Origin: Promethearchaeota archaeon
GTDB lineage: Archaea > Asgardarchaeota > Lokiarchaeia > Sigynarchaeales > SOKP01
Assembly: GCA_019057975.1 (NCBI GenBank)
Contig: JAHLWJ010000025.1
Span: 1 to 25,922, forward strand
Direction of reading: 5' to 3'
Length of the DNA: 25,922 nucleotides
A model generated the notes under the pieces. That model saw only the letters and a list, made by a program, of their open reading frames with translations, ran no database searches and had not been told where the DNA came from. The number at the start of each line of letters is the position of its first letter. Positions within the stretch are counted from its first letter, which is position 1. The position numbers were made by a program, and so were the translations under genes. Shown one piece after another: positions 1-8,526 of the stretch.

Positions 1-93
1 GCTTTCAATTTTGTTAATTGGTTCCATATATATTCAATAGTTAAATTAAGTAATTAATTAATTTAATTATCTTAACTTTAAGTAATTACAATT

Positions 94-486
94 ATGAAAG
101 AGATTGAAAAGGAAGATACAGAGGATATCACTGAATTAATTCAAATTTTAGATGAATTAAAGAATAAAGGCAATTTTACTGGGATTTTATTTGCTAAGCG
201 AAATGGAGAACTTATTAATGAGAATATTGAAAAATCTATTAATAGCAAAGAATTTGTTTCAATGTGTGCCTCTGTTTTAGAAGGAGCTATAGGACTTAGT
301 AAAACAATGGGAAATCAGAAAGTAAATAAAATAATAGCAGAATTAAAAGAAGACACGATTGTTATTGTTGAAATTGATAAAAATTCATTTTTAACATGTA
401 TATTAAATGCTCAATCAAATACTAATATTGTTTTGGACAATTTAGATAAATATATTCAAAAAATTGTTACGTTGTCTTATGAATAG
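94..486 (+). CDS. Roadblock/LC7 domain protein (MglB-like)
   Basis: A 130-residue protein that is essentially one Roadblock/LC7 domain (about residues 15-125). The pattern is an amphipathic helix, a strand reading GILFAKRNGELI, a long helix rich in small residues (CASVLEGAIGLSKTMG), then strands ending KEDTIVIVEIDKNSFL and a last helix. Proteins of this family dimerise and act as scaffolds or GTPase-activating partners of small Ras-like GTPases (MglB with MglA; LAMTOR/Ragulator with Rag). Asgard archaea carry many of them. A GTPase of Rag/Arf type is encoded about 12 kb away (12015-13271), but nothing shows the two are partners. The gene ends 8 bp before the stop of the convergent HEAT-repeat gene. 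No signal peptide or membrane segment is visible, so a cytosolic role is expected. Confidence 0.82.
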   Translation: MKEIEKEDTEDITELIQILDELKNKGNFTGILFAKRNGELINENIEKSINSKEFVSMCASVLEGAIGLSKTMGNQKVNKIIAELKEDTIVIVEIDKNSFLTCILNAQSNTNIVLDNLDKYIQKIVTLSYE

Positions 487-494
487 ACTTTGGG

Positions 495-2165
495 TTATAA
501 ATCGTTCATCCAATCTGGATTGATTTTGTTTAAAGCAATCTCTACTTCTTTTCTAAAATCCCAATTATCATCCCCTAGTATTTCAATAAGAGGTTTTATT
601 GCATCTTTGCTTCCTATTTCACCTAATGCTTTAACTGCCGACAATCGAGTTTTATCATCAGACTCTTTTAATAGGGAAATAAAGGGTTCAATTGAATCAA
701 TATTTTTAAGTTTTCCAAGAGCCATAGCAGCCCAACTTTTAATATATATATCATCATCATTTAGGCATGATATTAGTGAATTTATCGATTCATCACCTCC
801 GATCCTTATAAGTAATTTTACTCCTGCTCTTCTAATTTTCCAATTTGAACTGTTAATTGCTTCCTTTGCTAAACCAATAACTCTATCAGATTTGAAATAA
901 ATCAAGCTATCAATTGCAGCTTTTCTAACACTTCCATTTTCATCCTCTATTAAATTAAAAATAGGCTTAATTGTTGTAGGGTCTGCCATTTCTCCTAAAA
1001 TTTTAGTACAAAACATTCGAATTTGCCATGATTTATCTGTTAACCCATTTATTATCAAATCATCAACATTCTTGTCCAGAATTCTTAAGACTGCCTTGTA
1101 AGCATATCTTCTTAGGCTTGCAACTTTACTGTTGAATGTTTTTATTAATAGATCAATTGAATTATTATCCTTTAGCATCCCTACTAATTTAATTGCCTCT
1201 TTTCTAGCATCAAGATTTCTCCCCTTAATAACCTCATAAAGAACTTCATAGTTTTTTGATTTAGAAAGAATTTTATATAGAGCATTTCGAGCAAGATTTC
1301 TAACTTTGATATCTTTCTCTTTTAGAATTTCTAGTAATGGTTTTACAGCTCTTTTACTTCCTACAATTCCCAAAACGCGTATGGTTTCTTTTCTTACTTC
1401 TATATCTGTATCACTAAGAAGATCCAAAATATTTTTTATATTTTTTAATTCTATTATTTTTTCCAGTGCTTTTACTGAATTCTTCCTTACAAAAGGAATT
1501 TCATCTTCCAATAGCGAAATTAAAAGACTCTCACTCTCCTTATTTCCAATTCTCCCTAAAATGACGGGTATTTCTCTTTTGATATTTGGATCTTCTGTAT
1601 TAAAATACTCATTAATAGTTTGTATGTGTCCTTTTTTTCCTAGTCTTACGATAGAATCTATCAAAATATTATATATTTCTGTGTTTCTAAAATGTAATAA
1701 CTCTATTAAGGGGACTAAAGCTTCTTTTTTCCCTGCTTTGCCTAAATAATTAACCGCTAACTTTTTAGATTCAACATTAGCATCACCTAAAGCTTCAATG
1801 AAAAAGGGAGTCGAACCATTTAAATCGAATCTTCCAACTATTTCAATTAGATTTTTCCTAACAGTTCCATCACTACAGTTTCTATACTGGTCTTTTAAAA
1901 AATCAATTCCATCATCTTTGTAATGTATAGCGAATAATTCAATCAATGCATTCCGTAATTGAGGGTGCTTATCTTCTAAAAAAACCTTTTTAATTTCTTG
2001 AAGAGGGATTTCCTGATCATCCTGGAATTGTAGTAATAAATCAACCACTCTCACTTTATGTTCCCAGGTTTCTGAAGATTTTAAAATTGAGAGGAGCGAT
2101 TCAATTGCTTCTTCTGGGTTCATAGAATCTATTTTTTCGAGTACTTGTTTAGTATTAGGTTTCAA
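495..2165 (-). CDS. HEAT-repeat (PBS-lyase type) solenoid protein
   Basis: The protein is built almost wholly of about 30-residue two-helix HEAT/PBS-lyase repeats. Typical cores are AIKPLIEILGDDNWDFRKE, AVKPLLEILKEKDIKVRN and SIEPFISLLKESDDKTR, and repeats run from about residue 15 to the C-terminus. Such proteins bend into a superhelix that binds other proteins. A catalytic role (phycocyanobilin lyase) is very unlikely, since no phycobiliprotein context exists here. The 556-residue reading starts at a TTG (2163-2165), preceded by an AAGG-like motif. An ATG at 2121-2123 (residue 15) is the alternative start and would lose little of the fold. It faces the Roadblock gene tail to tail with an 8-bp gap. 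The fold is clear; the ligand cannot be told from sequence. Confidence 0.85.
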   Translation of the reverse strand: MKPNTKQVLEKIDSMNPEEAIESLLSILKSSETWEHKVRVVDLLLQFQDDQEIPLQEIKKVFLEDKHPQLRNALIELFAIHYKDDGIDFLKDQYRNCSDGTVRKNLIEIVGRFDLNGSTPFFIEALGDANVESKKLAVNYLGKAGKKEALVPLIELLHFRNTEIYNILIDSIVRLGKKGHIQTINEYFNTEDPNIKREIPVILGRIGNKESESLLISLLEDEIPFVRKNSVKALEKIIELKNIKNILDLLSDTDIEVRKETIRVLGIVGSKRAVKPLLEILKEKDIKVRNLARNALYKILSKSKNYEVLYEVIKGRNLDARKEAIKLVGMLKDNNSIDLLIKTFNSKVASLRRYAYKAVLRILDKNVDDLIINGLTDKSWQIRMFCTKILGEMADPTTIKPIFNLIEDENGSVRKAAIDSLIYFKSDRVIGLAKEAINSSNWKIRRAGVKLLIRIGGDESINSLISCLNDDDIYIKSWAAMALGKLKNIDSIEPFISLLKESDDKTRLSAVKALGEIGSKDAIKPLIEILGDDNWDFRKEVEIALNKINPDWMNDL

Positions 2166-2281
2166 TTCTATAACCTTAACCTTTACAAATTAAATTCAAA
2201 TAATTGAAAATAGATAACCTTTGAATTTATATAAAAAAATAGATTTATTTATTTTTATTGATCTAAAAAATCGTAAAAACT

Positions 2282-2293
2282 AATTTATATTAT
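2282..2293 (+). promoter_or_regulatory. Candidate TATA box for the 2329 gene
   Basis: An AATTTATATTATA-like stretch lies about 37-45 bp before the ATG at 2329. With the usual archaeal spacing of about 25 bp from TATA box to start site, transcription would begin near 2314 and leave a leader of about 15 nt. The whole intergenic region is AT-rich, so such matches arise easily by chance. Confidence 0.3.
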
Positions 2294-2328
2294 AGATATT
2301 GGTAAATTAACTACATTAAAATACATCT

Positions 2329-2781
2329 ATGTCTTCGAAAACTCAATTTCTCAAACATATAGAATATTTAATAACGAAGTATGAGAATGAGGAAAAATCT
2401 GGAATATTTTTTAAACTTGAGAAGGGCAAAGATCCTTCGGAAATCCTTGGGGTTCTAGATTTTTTAAAATATAAACTTGAAAAATGGGGGAATACTAATA
2501 TTTTTAGCTATTTAGGCAGCTTATTTGGTAAAAATACTATTCTGGTAATAGGATCAAGTAATTCTGAAGAAGCTATAAGTATTATAAAATATGTTTATTT
2601 ATCTCAGGTAATCAAAAATTCAGAACAAATCAAGAATTTAATAGGCAAATTAGATAATATTTTTGATCTTGAGCAATATTTAAGTAAGGAAATATCTAAT
2701 AAGATAAAAGTAGGATATCCAATTGAGCCAAAATTGGAAATTCAGTTAAAAAATCATATAAAAAAACTTTTAGCATCTTAG
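2329..2781 (+). CDS. Unrecognised 150-residue protein
   Basis: I do not recognise this protein. It is a lysine-rich, mostly helical cytosolic protein. The N-terminal third is charged, the middle has a hydrophobic strand-like stretch (NTILVIGSSNSEEAISIIKY, about residues 66-85), and the C-terminal third is helical and ends in a basic tail (KNHIKKLLAS). No cysteine pair, nucleotide-binding motif or membrane span is visible. It is transcribed away from the HEAT-repeat gene, with which it shares a 163-bp intergenic region, and converges on the acs remnant about 50 bp downstream. The codon use and AT content look like those of its neighbours. The reading frame is credible because it is uninterrupted for 150 codons beside a plausible TATA element. 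Confidence 0.6.
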   Translation: MSSKTQFLKHIEYLITKYENEEKSGIFFKLEKGKDPSEILGVLDFLKYKLEKWGNTNIFSYLGSLFGKNTILVIGSSNSEEAISIIKYVYLSQVIKNSEQIKNLIGKLDNIFDLEQYLSKEISNKIKVGYPIEPKLEIQLKNHIKKLLAS

Positions 2782-2830
2782 CTAATGACTCTTACCAAAA
2801 TCACTTTTATTAAAAAATAAAAATAAAAAA

Positions 2831-3089
2831 TTTAACCTATTTCAACATCCATTTTCTTGCGTTCTTCTAATAGGGAATCTACAACAGATGGATCAGCCAA
2901 GGTAGTGACGTTTCCTACGTCCGACAAGGAGGCAATTGCTTTAAGAATTCTTCTCATTATCTTTCCACTTCTCGTTTTTGGTAACGCATCAGCAAATTGA
3001 ATGACATCTGGCTGAAAAACAGGTCCAATTTCTTGTCTAACATGCATTCTAATTTCTTTGGATAATTTAGCTGATTTTTCGACGCCCGG
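2831..3089 (-). pseudogene. 3' remnant of a second acetyl-CoA synthetase gene
   Basis: The minus strand encodes the last roughly 85 residues of an AMP-forming acetyl-CoA synthetase ([16 protein letters not shown] onward, through [11 protein letters not shown], to KKMDVEIG and the stop). The last 71 residues differ from the end of the intact acs at 5739-7718 at only six positions. Homology stops abruptly near 3086-3089: upstream the frame reads only FYP before an in-frame stop. The adenylation core is absent, so this cannot be a working synthetase. An internal ATG at 3045-3047 could open a 71-residue peptide, but nothing suggests it is used. Most differences from acs are synonymous, so the source was probably a functional paralogue before truncation. 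It also keeps the A-rich tract after the stop that matches the one after acs. Confidence 0.88.
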
Positions 3090-3243
3090 GTAAAATTATT
3101 TTTAAGATTCTACTTATAAAAATGTAAAATATTATTAATTGAGCCAACTGTTTATTAATCGTTAATAGGATTTATTATAAAAGATTTAAAGTTGAAATTC
3201 AAAAGAAAATATTGATATTTAACAATATTTGAGGAAATTGAAG

Positions 3244-5706
3244 ATGAATAAACAATCTCAAAAATTAGAGAATATTGATAGACAGATTTTAACTGTTTTT
3301 ACGTTAATAAGAGCAAGGGAGTTTAACAAAGCATTATCAATAGTTAACGATATCTTAAATGAAAAAGCAACCCAAATGAACTTAACCCAAAAATTTGGAG
3401 CAAGAGTAGCAAGATTATTAGCACTAATGGGCTTAAAAAAGTATGATCAAGTTATTGGAGAAATTAAGCTTTCTGAACAAATTATAAACCAAATGGATAA
3501 TAGTAATAAAGAAAATCCCCTTGTAAAAGATGGAATCGGCAGACTATTTTCTATAAAAGGCGCCTATCAATCTGCTCAAGGGGATCTTGAAAATGCAATA
3601 GTTAATTATAATCGTAGCATAGCGATTTATGAAACTTTGAACAATAAAAAATCCATGTATTACCAGTTTGATGCAATTGGTTGGATCAAACGAGCTCAAG
3701 GCAAATTGGGTGAGACACTGAATTATTTCCATAAAATGTTAAAGCTTGCTGAAGAAATGCATGATGAAAGGTATATCGCACGGGCAAAATATTCAATAGC
3801 ATTTGCCAATTTCTATAAAGGAGACTTAGATCAAGCAACAGAATATGCTCAAGAGTGTTTAGCACTTTATGAAAGGCTGAAAAATTTTAGAGGGCTTTCA
3901 GCTGTGTATTCTATTTTCGGATCAATTTATCGTGGAAAAGGTGAATTCGATAAAAGTTTAGAATATTATCATAAAGTATTGACTATAATCAATGAAAATT
4001 TAGATATTCAAAAGGGGGTGATACATGCTTATTGCTATGCTCTTAGAAATATTGGTTGGATATACTATTACAAAAATAAAATAAAAAAATCAATTGAATA
4101 CCTTAGAGAAGCAGTAAAAGTACATGAATCTTTATGTAAATATAATAATACTATATTTGATTACGATCTTATTATGTTTCATTTATTACTGATTCTTTCA
4201 GCCATAGAAATTGATGATAATCAACAAATTGAGAATTCTATGGAGGAGCTTTCTAGAATTGCACGGAAATGGTCTTGGACTGATTATTTCAGGAAATTTG
4301 GTAAGGCTTTAATATTGAAAAATAAACAACGAGCGAAATATCGATTTCAAGCTCAACAAATTTTTGAAGAAATACTTGAAAAAAAATTCGATTATCAAAT
4401 CGAATTCATGATCCAGACAAATCTGTGTGATCTATTATTAGAAGAGTTAAAATATTCTGGAGAAGAAGAAACACTTTTAGAAATTCAAGGTTTACTTAAT
4501 AGAATATCTGATCTCGCTAATAATCAACGTTCTATTACCACTTTAATAACATTATATTCTCTCCAAGCAAAATTAGCTTTAATTGAGGGAAATGCTGAAC
4601 TTTCAAATGAATTATTGACTAAAGCTCTCACTATTGCTGAAAATAAAGGATTGGAATTGATTTCAAAAAAATTAACGGTTCAACAAAATCAACTTTTCAA
4701 TCAATTAGAGGAATGGAAAGCATTTTTTATTCAGAATTCAAAATTACAAGAGAAAATGGAGATTTTAAATCTAAAAGAGTATGTAACAGAAGCCATAAGT
4801 GAGGTTTTGGAGAAAAAATTCAAAACTGAAAAGAAATATAATATAATCTATAAAGATTTACTCAAAGAATACCCTAAAATCCAAAGAGAGGAATGTAGAG
4901 TTGGAATTGCTCAAATAGGACTCTCCGAAACTGGAGATATTTTAAATGAATTCTTTGAATTAAAGGGTTCAGGACTATTAGGGATTAAAGAAAATAAAAT
5001 TGAGATAGTTAGATCCATTGTAAAAAATTTGATAGAAAGAGCTAATTCTAATGGAATAAATATTCTCATCTTTCCAGAAATGACAATTGACTTAAATTAT
5101 GATATCTTTTTAGAGGAGATATCAACTCTAGCTAAAAATTATGGAATGTACATTATTCCAGGCTCTTATCATGATCAAACTACAAAACGAAATTTAAGCG
5201 TGGTAATAGGTCCAGAGGGAGTTCTTTGGGAACAAGAAAAACATATACCTGCCGTTATACATTTTGGGGGAAAAAGATTTGAAGAAATGATTGATACAAG
5301 CTCCCTTCCTCGCAAAACAATCGTCTGTAATACTGAATTTGGAAGAGTAGCCATTGTAATATGTCGAGATTTCTTAGACATGGATCTTAGAGTAGAATTA
5401 AAAAATTTTGAACCCCCTGTAGACATCATTATTAATCCCGCCTTTACACCAGTTACGGCTGATTTTAAAGCTGCACATTTTGACGCTCGAAGATCTATAT
5501 ATAGCTATTGTTTCTTTGCGAATATTGCTGAATATGGTGAATCTCATATATATACACCAGAAAAAGATCGTACTGAAAGATTGATACCTACAAAAGAAGA
5601 AGGTTTGATATATAAAGATATAGATCTCTTCAAATTACGCTCAGAGCGTAAAAAATGGGAAAAGGAACAAAAGAAAGAGAGACTATTTATACAAAGTACA
5701 AGATAG
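3244..5706 (+). CDS. TPR-repeat protein with C-terminal nitrilase-family amidohydrolase domain
   Basis: About 820 residues. Residues roughly 10-480 are helical TPR repeats (for example GDLENAIVNYNRSIAIYE, GDLDQATEYAQECLALYE, GEFDKSLEYYHKVLTI). The C-terminal part, from about residue 550, is a carbon-nitrogen hydrolase (nitrilase superfamily) domain. Its full catalytic triad is visible: Glu in IFPEMTID (codon at 5077), Lys in EQEKHIPAV (5239) and Cys in VICRDFLD (5362). Such enzymes hydrolyse amides or nitriles, or transfer acyl groups through a cysteine thioester. The substrate is unknown, and the TPR part may recruit a protein partner. I chose the ATG at 3244 because GAGG lies 9 nt upstream; a TTG at 3229 would add five residues. 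The gene sits alone between the two acs 3' ends. Confidence 0.85.
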   Translation: MNKQSQKLENIDRQILTVFTLIRAREFNKALSIVNDILNEKATQMNLTQKFGARVARLLALMGLKKYDQVIGEIKLSEQIINQMDNSNKENPLVKDGIGRLFSIKGAYQSAQGDLENAIVNYNRSIAIYETLNNKKSMYYQFDAIGWIKRAQGKLGETLNYFHKMLKLAEEMHDERYIARAKYSIAFANFYKGDLDQATEYAQECLALYERLKNFRGLSAVYSIFGSIYRGKGEFDKSLEYYHKVLTIINENLDIQKGVIHAYCYALRNIGWIYYYKNKIKKSIEYLREAVKVHESLCKYNNTIFDYDLIMFHLLLILSAIEIDDNQQIENSMEELSRIARKWSWTDYFRKFGKALILKNKQRAKYRFQAQQIFEEILEKKFDYQIEFMIQTNLCDLLLEELKYSGEEETLLEIQGLLNRISDLANNQRSITTLITLYSLQAKLALIEGNAELSNELLTKALTIAENKGLELISKKLTVQQNQLFNQLEEWKAFFIQNSKLQEKMEILNLKEYVTEAISEVLEKKFKTEKKYNIIYKDLLKEYPKIQREECRVGIAQIGLSETGDILNEFFELKGSGLLGIKENKIEIVRSIVKNLIERANSNGINILIFPEMTIDLNYDIFLEEISTLAKNYGMYIIPGSYHDQTTKRNLSVVIGPEGVLWEQEKHIPAVIHFGGKRFEEMIDTSSLPRKTIVCNTEFGRVAIVICRDFLDMDLRVELKNFEPPVDIIINPAFTPVTADFKAAHFDARRSIYSYCFFANIAEYGESHIYTPEKDRTERLIPTKEEGLIYKDIDLFKLRSERKKWEKEQKKERLFIQSTR

Positions 5707-5729
5707 ATTTAAATTATAAGAATTAAAAT

Positions 5730-5737
5730 AAAAAAAA
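5730..5737 (-). terminator. T-tract terminator of acs
   Basis: Eight A residues on the plus strand give a run of eight U in the acs transcript immediately after its stop codon. This is a typical archaeal U-tract end. The same A-rich motif follows the acs remnant at 2825-2830. Confidence 0.5.
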
Positions 5738-5738
5738 T

Positions 5739-7718
5739 TTAACCTATTTCAACATCCATTTTCTTGCGTTCAGCAAGTAGATCGTCCACAACAGATGGAT
5801 CTGCTAGTGTGGTTACATTTCCAATATCAGTGCCAGCGGCAATAGCTTTTAATATTCTTCGCATTATCTTACCACTTCTCGTCTTAGGCAAGGCATCAGC
5901 AAATTGAATAACGTCTGGTTGAAATACTGGCCCAATTTCTTGTCTAACATGCATTCTAATTTCTTTGGATAATTTAGCTGATTTTTCAACTCCTTGCATT
6001 AACGTAACAAATGCCCATATTGCCTGACCTTTAATTTTATGTGGAAAAGGAGCAACAGCAGCTTCCGCAACACTTGGATGGGTTACAAGAGCAGATTCTA
6101 TTTCCATTGTTCCTATACGGTGTCCTGACACTTTTATAACATCATCTAATCGTCCAAGAATCCAATAATAACCATCTTCATCTCGTCGTGCTCCATCATC
6201 AGTGTAATAATTTCCTGGATACTTTTCAAGATAAGTAGATTTAAATCTCTCTGTATCTCCCCAAACATCTCTTAACATTCCCGGCCAAGGTGTTTGAATT
6301 GCAAAATATCCTCCTTCATCTGGTTCGGTGACTTCATCTCCTTCAAGGTCAAAAATAACTGGTTTAATTCCTAAGAATGGCATACAGCAAGAGCCCGGCT
6401 TGGTTGGAGTTGCCGTTGCTATAGGTGTCATGATAATTCCCCCAGTTTCAGTTTGCCAGTATGTATCAACTATAGGACATCTATTTTTTCCAACTACTCG
6501 GTGATACCATGTCCATGCTTCGGGATTTATAGGTTCTCCAACGGTCCCTAAGACCTTCAATGAACTAATATCGTGCTTCTTCACTGGTTCTTCCCCATAT
6601 CTCATTAACGCTCTAATTGCTGTAGGAGCTGTATAAAAATGAGTAACTTTATGGTATTCTACTATATCCCAAAAGCGATCAACATCAGGGTAAGTTGGTA
6701 CTCCCTCGAACATTAGACTTGTCGCACCATTTGCGAGAGGACCATAAACTATATAGGAATGCCCTGTAATCCATCCAATATCCGCAGTACAATACCATAT
6801 ATCGCCTTCATGGTAATTAAAAACTGTTCTGTGAGTAAATGAGGTGTATAAAATATATCCTGCAGTAGTGTGTTTTACTCCTTTTGGTTTCCCAGTTGTT
6901 CCGCTTGTGTATAAAAGGAATAAAGTATCTTCAGAGTCCATTTCTTCAGGCTCGTTTTCTTCACTCATACCTTCAATAAAGTCATGATACCAGATATCTT
7001 TATCTGTATGAGGCACTTCTCTACCAGATCGCTTAACGACAATAACATGTTCTATAGTTGGGACTTTATCTATAATTTTAATTACATCAGCTAATTTAGG
7101 ATAAAACTTACCAGCTCTTACTGTTTCGTCGCTTGTAAATAAAAGACGAGAATTTGAATCTTCAATTCTATCTTTTACAGCTTCTTTTGAAAAACCACCA
7201 AACACAATTGAATGTATAACACCGATTCTAGCGCAAGCTAACATGATTACTGCGAGCTCAGGGATCATGGGTAACCAAATAGTAACTCTGTCTCCTTTTT
7301 GTAACCCCAGCTTTTTCATTCCATTTGCAACTTTGGAGACTTCCTTTAGCAATTCATCATATGTGTATTCTCTAACTTGACCAGGTTCATCCGCCTCCCA
7401 AATAAGAGCAATTTGATTACCCTTCCCGGCTTTCACATGTCTATCTAAGCAGTTATAGGCAACATTGAGTTTTCCACCAACGAACCATTTTCCTGGAAAC
7501 AAATCAGATTTTTCCCAAACTTTATCATAGGGTTTAAACCAATCAAGAGATTTTGCTTGTTCACCCCAGAATGCTTCCATATTTTCAATAGAATATTTGT
7601 ATAGTTTTTGATATTCTTCCATTGACATTCCAGTTTTTGCATAATCGGGATTAAGATCGATAGGATTAAATATACGATTTTCAGTGAGAATACTTTCCAT
7701 TCTTTCTTCTTTAGACAT
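5739..7718 (-). CDS. acs: Acetyl-CoA synthetase, AMP-forming
   Basis: A full-length 659-residue enzyme (family usual about 650) that converts acetate, ATP and CoA to acetyl-CoA, AMP and pyrophosphate in the cytosol. Visible motifs are the adenylate-forming signature TSGTTGKPKG (271-280), DTYWQTETGG (around 418-427) with the Trp that restricts the acyl pocket to acetate in bacterial Acs, YYTDDGARRDEDGYYWILGR before the hinge, then DDVIKVSGHRIG, and the C-terminal [11 protein letters not shown]. In the last, Lys617 corresponds to the lysine whose acetylation switches off Acs in bacteria. The start is the ATG at 7716-7718; an AT-rich TATA-like stretch lies about 40-50 bp upstream. The gene is divergent from the zinc-ribbon and CoA-transferase genes. 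A truncated second copy of its 3' end lies at 2831-3089. Confidence 0.96.
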   Translation of the reverse strand: MSKEERMESILTENRIFNPIDLNPDYAKTGMSMEEYQKLYKYSIENMEAFWGEQAKSLDWFKPYDKVWEKSDLFPGKWFVGGKLNVAYNCLDRHVKAGKGNQIALIWEADEPGQVREYTYDELLKEVSKVANGMKKLGLQKGDRVTIWLPMIPELAVIMLACARIGVIHSIVFGGFSKEAVKDRIEDSNSRLLFTSDETVRAGKFYPKLADVIKIIDKVPTIEHVIVVKRSGREVPHTDKDIWYHDFIEGMSEENEPEEMDSEDTLFLLYTSGTTGKPKGVKHTTAGYILYTSFTHRTVFNYHEGDIWYCTADIGWITGHSYIVYGPLANGATSLMFEGVPTYPDVDRFWDIVEYHKVTHFYTAPTAIRALMRYGEEPVKKHDISSLKVLGTVGEPINPEAWTWYHRVVGKNRCPIVDTYWQTETGGIIMTPIATATPTKPGSCCMPFLGIKPVIFDLEGDEVTEPDEGGYFAIQTPWPGMLRDVWGDTERFKSTYLEKYPGNYYTDDGARRDEDGYYWILGRLDDVIKVSGHRIGTMEIESALVTHPSVAEAAVAPFPHKIKGQAIWAFVTLMQGVEKSAKLSKEIRMHVRQEIGPVFQPDVIQFADALPKTRSGKIMRRILKAIAAGTDIGNVTTLADPSVVDDLLAERKKMDVEIG

Positions 7719-8060
7719 TATATTTTACACTTTTGAATTTCAAGTTTTAATTTTTTATATATTTTATATCATATTAGGATAGTTCTAATTCAAAAAAGAA
7801 TTGAATGGAATTTAAACATTTTATCTATAAATCATATAAATTAATTTTCTTTAGAAACAATTTAATAATTTTAATGGTTAAAACTCATATTAAAAATAAA
7901 TTTAAACAGACTATTAATTAGATTCAATTACCTAAGTCTTGTAGTATAAACAATAATAAATTAAGAAAAATCCAATTCAATCGAAAAAAAAATTTAAGTA
8001 ATTAAATAATATTATAAATTAATCCCATTTTTGTTATATCCATTATATTGAGTAAAAAAT
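7719..8060. other. 342-bp AT-rich divergent intergenic region
   Basis: No gene, tRNA or stable hairpin was seen. It separates the divergent acs and 8061 genes and should hold both promoters. A TATATATTTTATAT-like stretch at 7756-7769 suits acs. A TTAAGTAATTAA motif at 7994-8005 lies 55 bp before the 8061 start; similar motifs precede the genes at 94 and 21640. Confidence 0.5.
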
Positions 8061-8423
8061 ATGCCTAAATGCAAATTTTGTGGTCAAGAAGTTGCTAAAA
8101 AGGATTTCGAGGATGATTTTGAAATCTGTATTGATTGTATCATGACGGATAGCATGAGTTATGGAGTGAAACACACTTTTTTCATGTGCTTATTCGTTTT
8201 AGGAGGGAGCATTTTTATTATGTCGTTATTTTCCGTGATGGCTAACATCCCTTTATTATTTTCAGATTTTGAGCATAATTTTGTCTATATCATACCTCCT
8301 TTAATAGTGAGTATCATTAGTGGTAGTTTTGTTATATTGTCATTTATTTTTTCAAAATTCAAATTTACCAAAGAGAGACAAACGCCTGAATACACTTTAA
8401 CATCATTTGATGAATCTATATAA
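8061..8423 (+). CDS. Small membrane protein with N-terminal zinc ribbon
   Basis: A 120-residue protein. Residues 4-26 form a short zinc knuckle with CKFC and CIDC pairs (Cys4, Cys7, Cys23, Cys26). Two hydrophobic membrane segments follow (about 42-62 and 72-96: FFMCLFVLGGSIFIMSLF and YIIPPLIVSIISGSFVIL), then a charged tail of about 22 residues. The family is not one I can name. Short zinc-ribbon membrane proteins are common in Asgard genomes and three more occur in this window (21086, 21640, 24205). It may share a transcript with the CoA-transferase/GNAT gene 103 bp downstream, but the gap could also hold a promoter. Confidence 0.7.
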   Translation: MPKCKFCGQEVAKKDFEDDFEICIDCIMTDSMSYGVKHTFFMCLFVLGGSIFIMSLFSVMANIPLLFSDFEHNFVYIIPPLIVSIISGSFVILSFIFSKFKFTKERQTPEYTLTSFDESI

Positions 8424-8526
8424 AGGTTAAAATAGTAAAAAATTAAGAATTAAAGTCATTATGGAAATCAATGTCAAATTTTAATTTTAAAAAATTGGTT
8501 AATAAGTTATAATAGAAGGAATTAGT

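Noticed and set aside
490..900. An open frame on the plus strand inside the HEAT gene
   Set aside because: It is antisense to strong repeats with clear family character. Its translation is low-complexity Ser/Ile/Leu, as expected for a shadow frame.
1806..1822. A tRNA T-arm-like sequence (GGTTCGACTCCC on the minus strand)
   Set aside because: It lies inside the HEAT-repeat reading frame, where it encodes Gly-Ser-Thr-Pro. The stem has a mismatch, and no acceptor, D or anticodon arm surrounds it.
2832..3047. A 71-residue gene encoding a stand-alone Acs C-terminal domain
   Set aside because: Homology to acs continues upstream of the internal Met and stops abruptly, no ribosome site or promoter is evident, and the domain lacks any ATP-binding part. 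A remnant is the simpler reading.
3087..3243. Att site or inverted repeats bounding the TPR-nitrilase gene
   Set aside because: Apart from the acs 3'-end duplication I see no inverted repeats and no integrase gene, so a specific mobile element cannot be supported.
8460..8483. A seven-codon upstream open frame before the CoA-transferase/GNAT gene
   Set aside because: No ribosome site is seen, and short ATG frames are expected by chance in AT-rich DNA.
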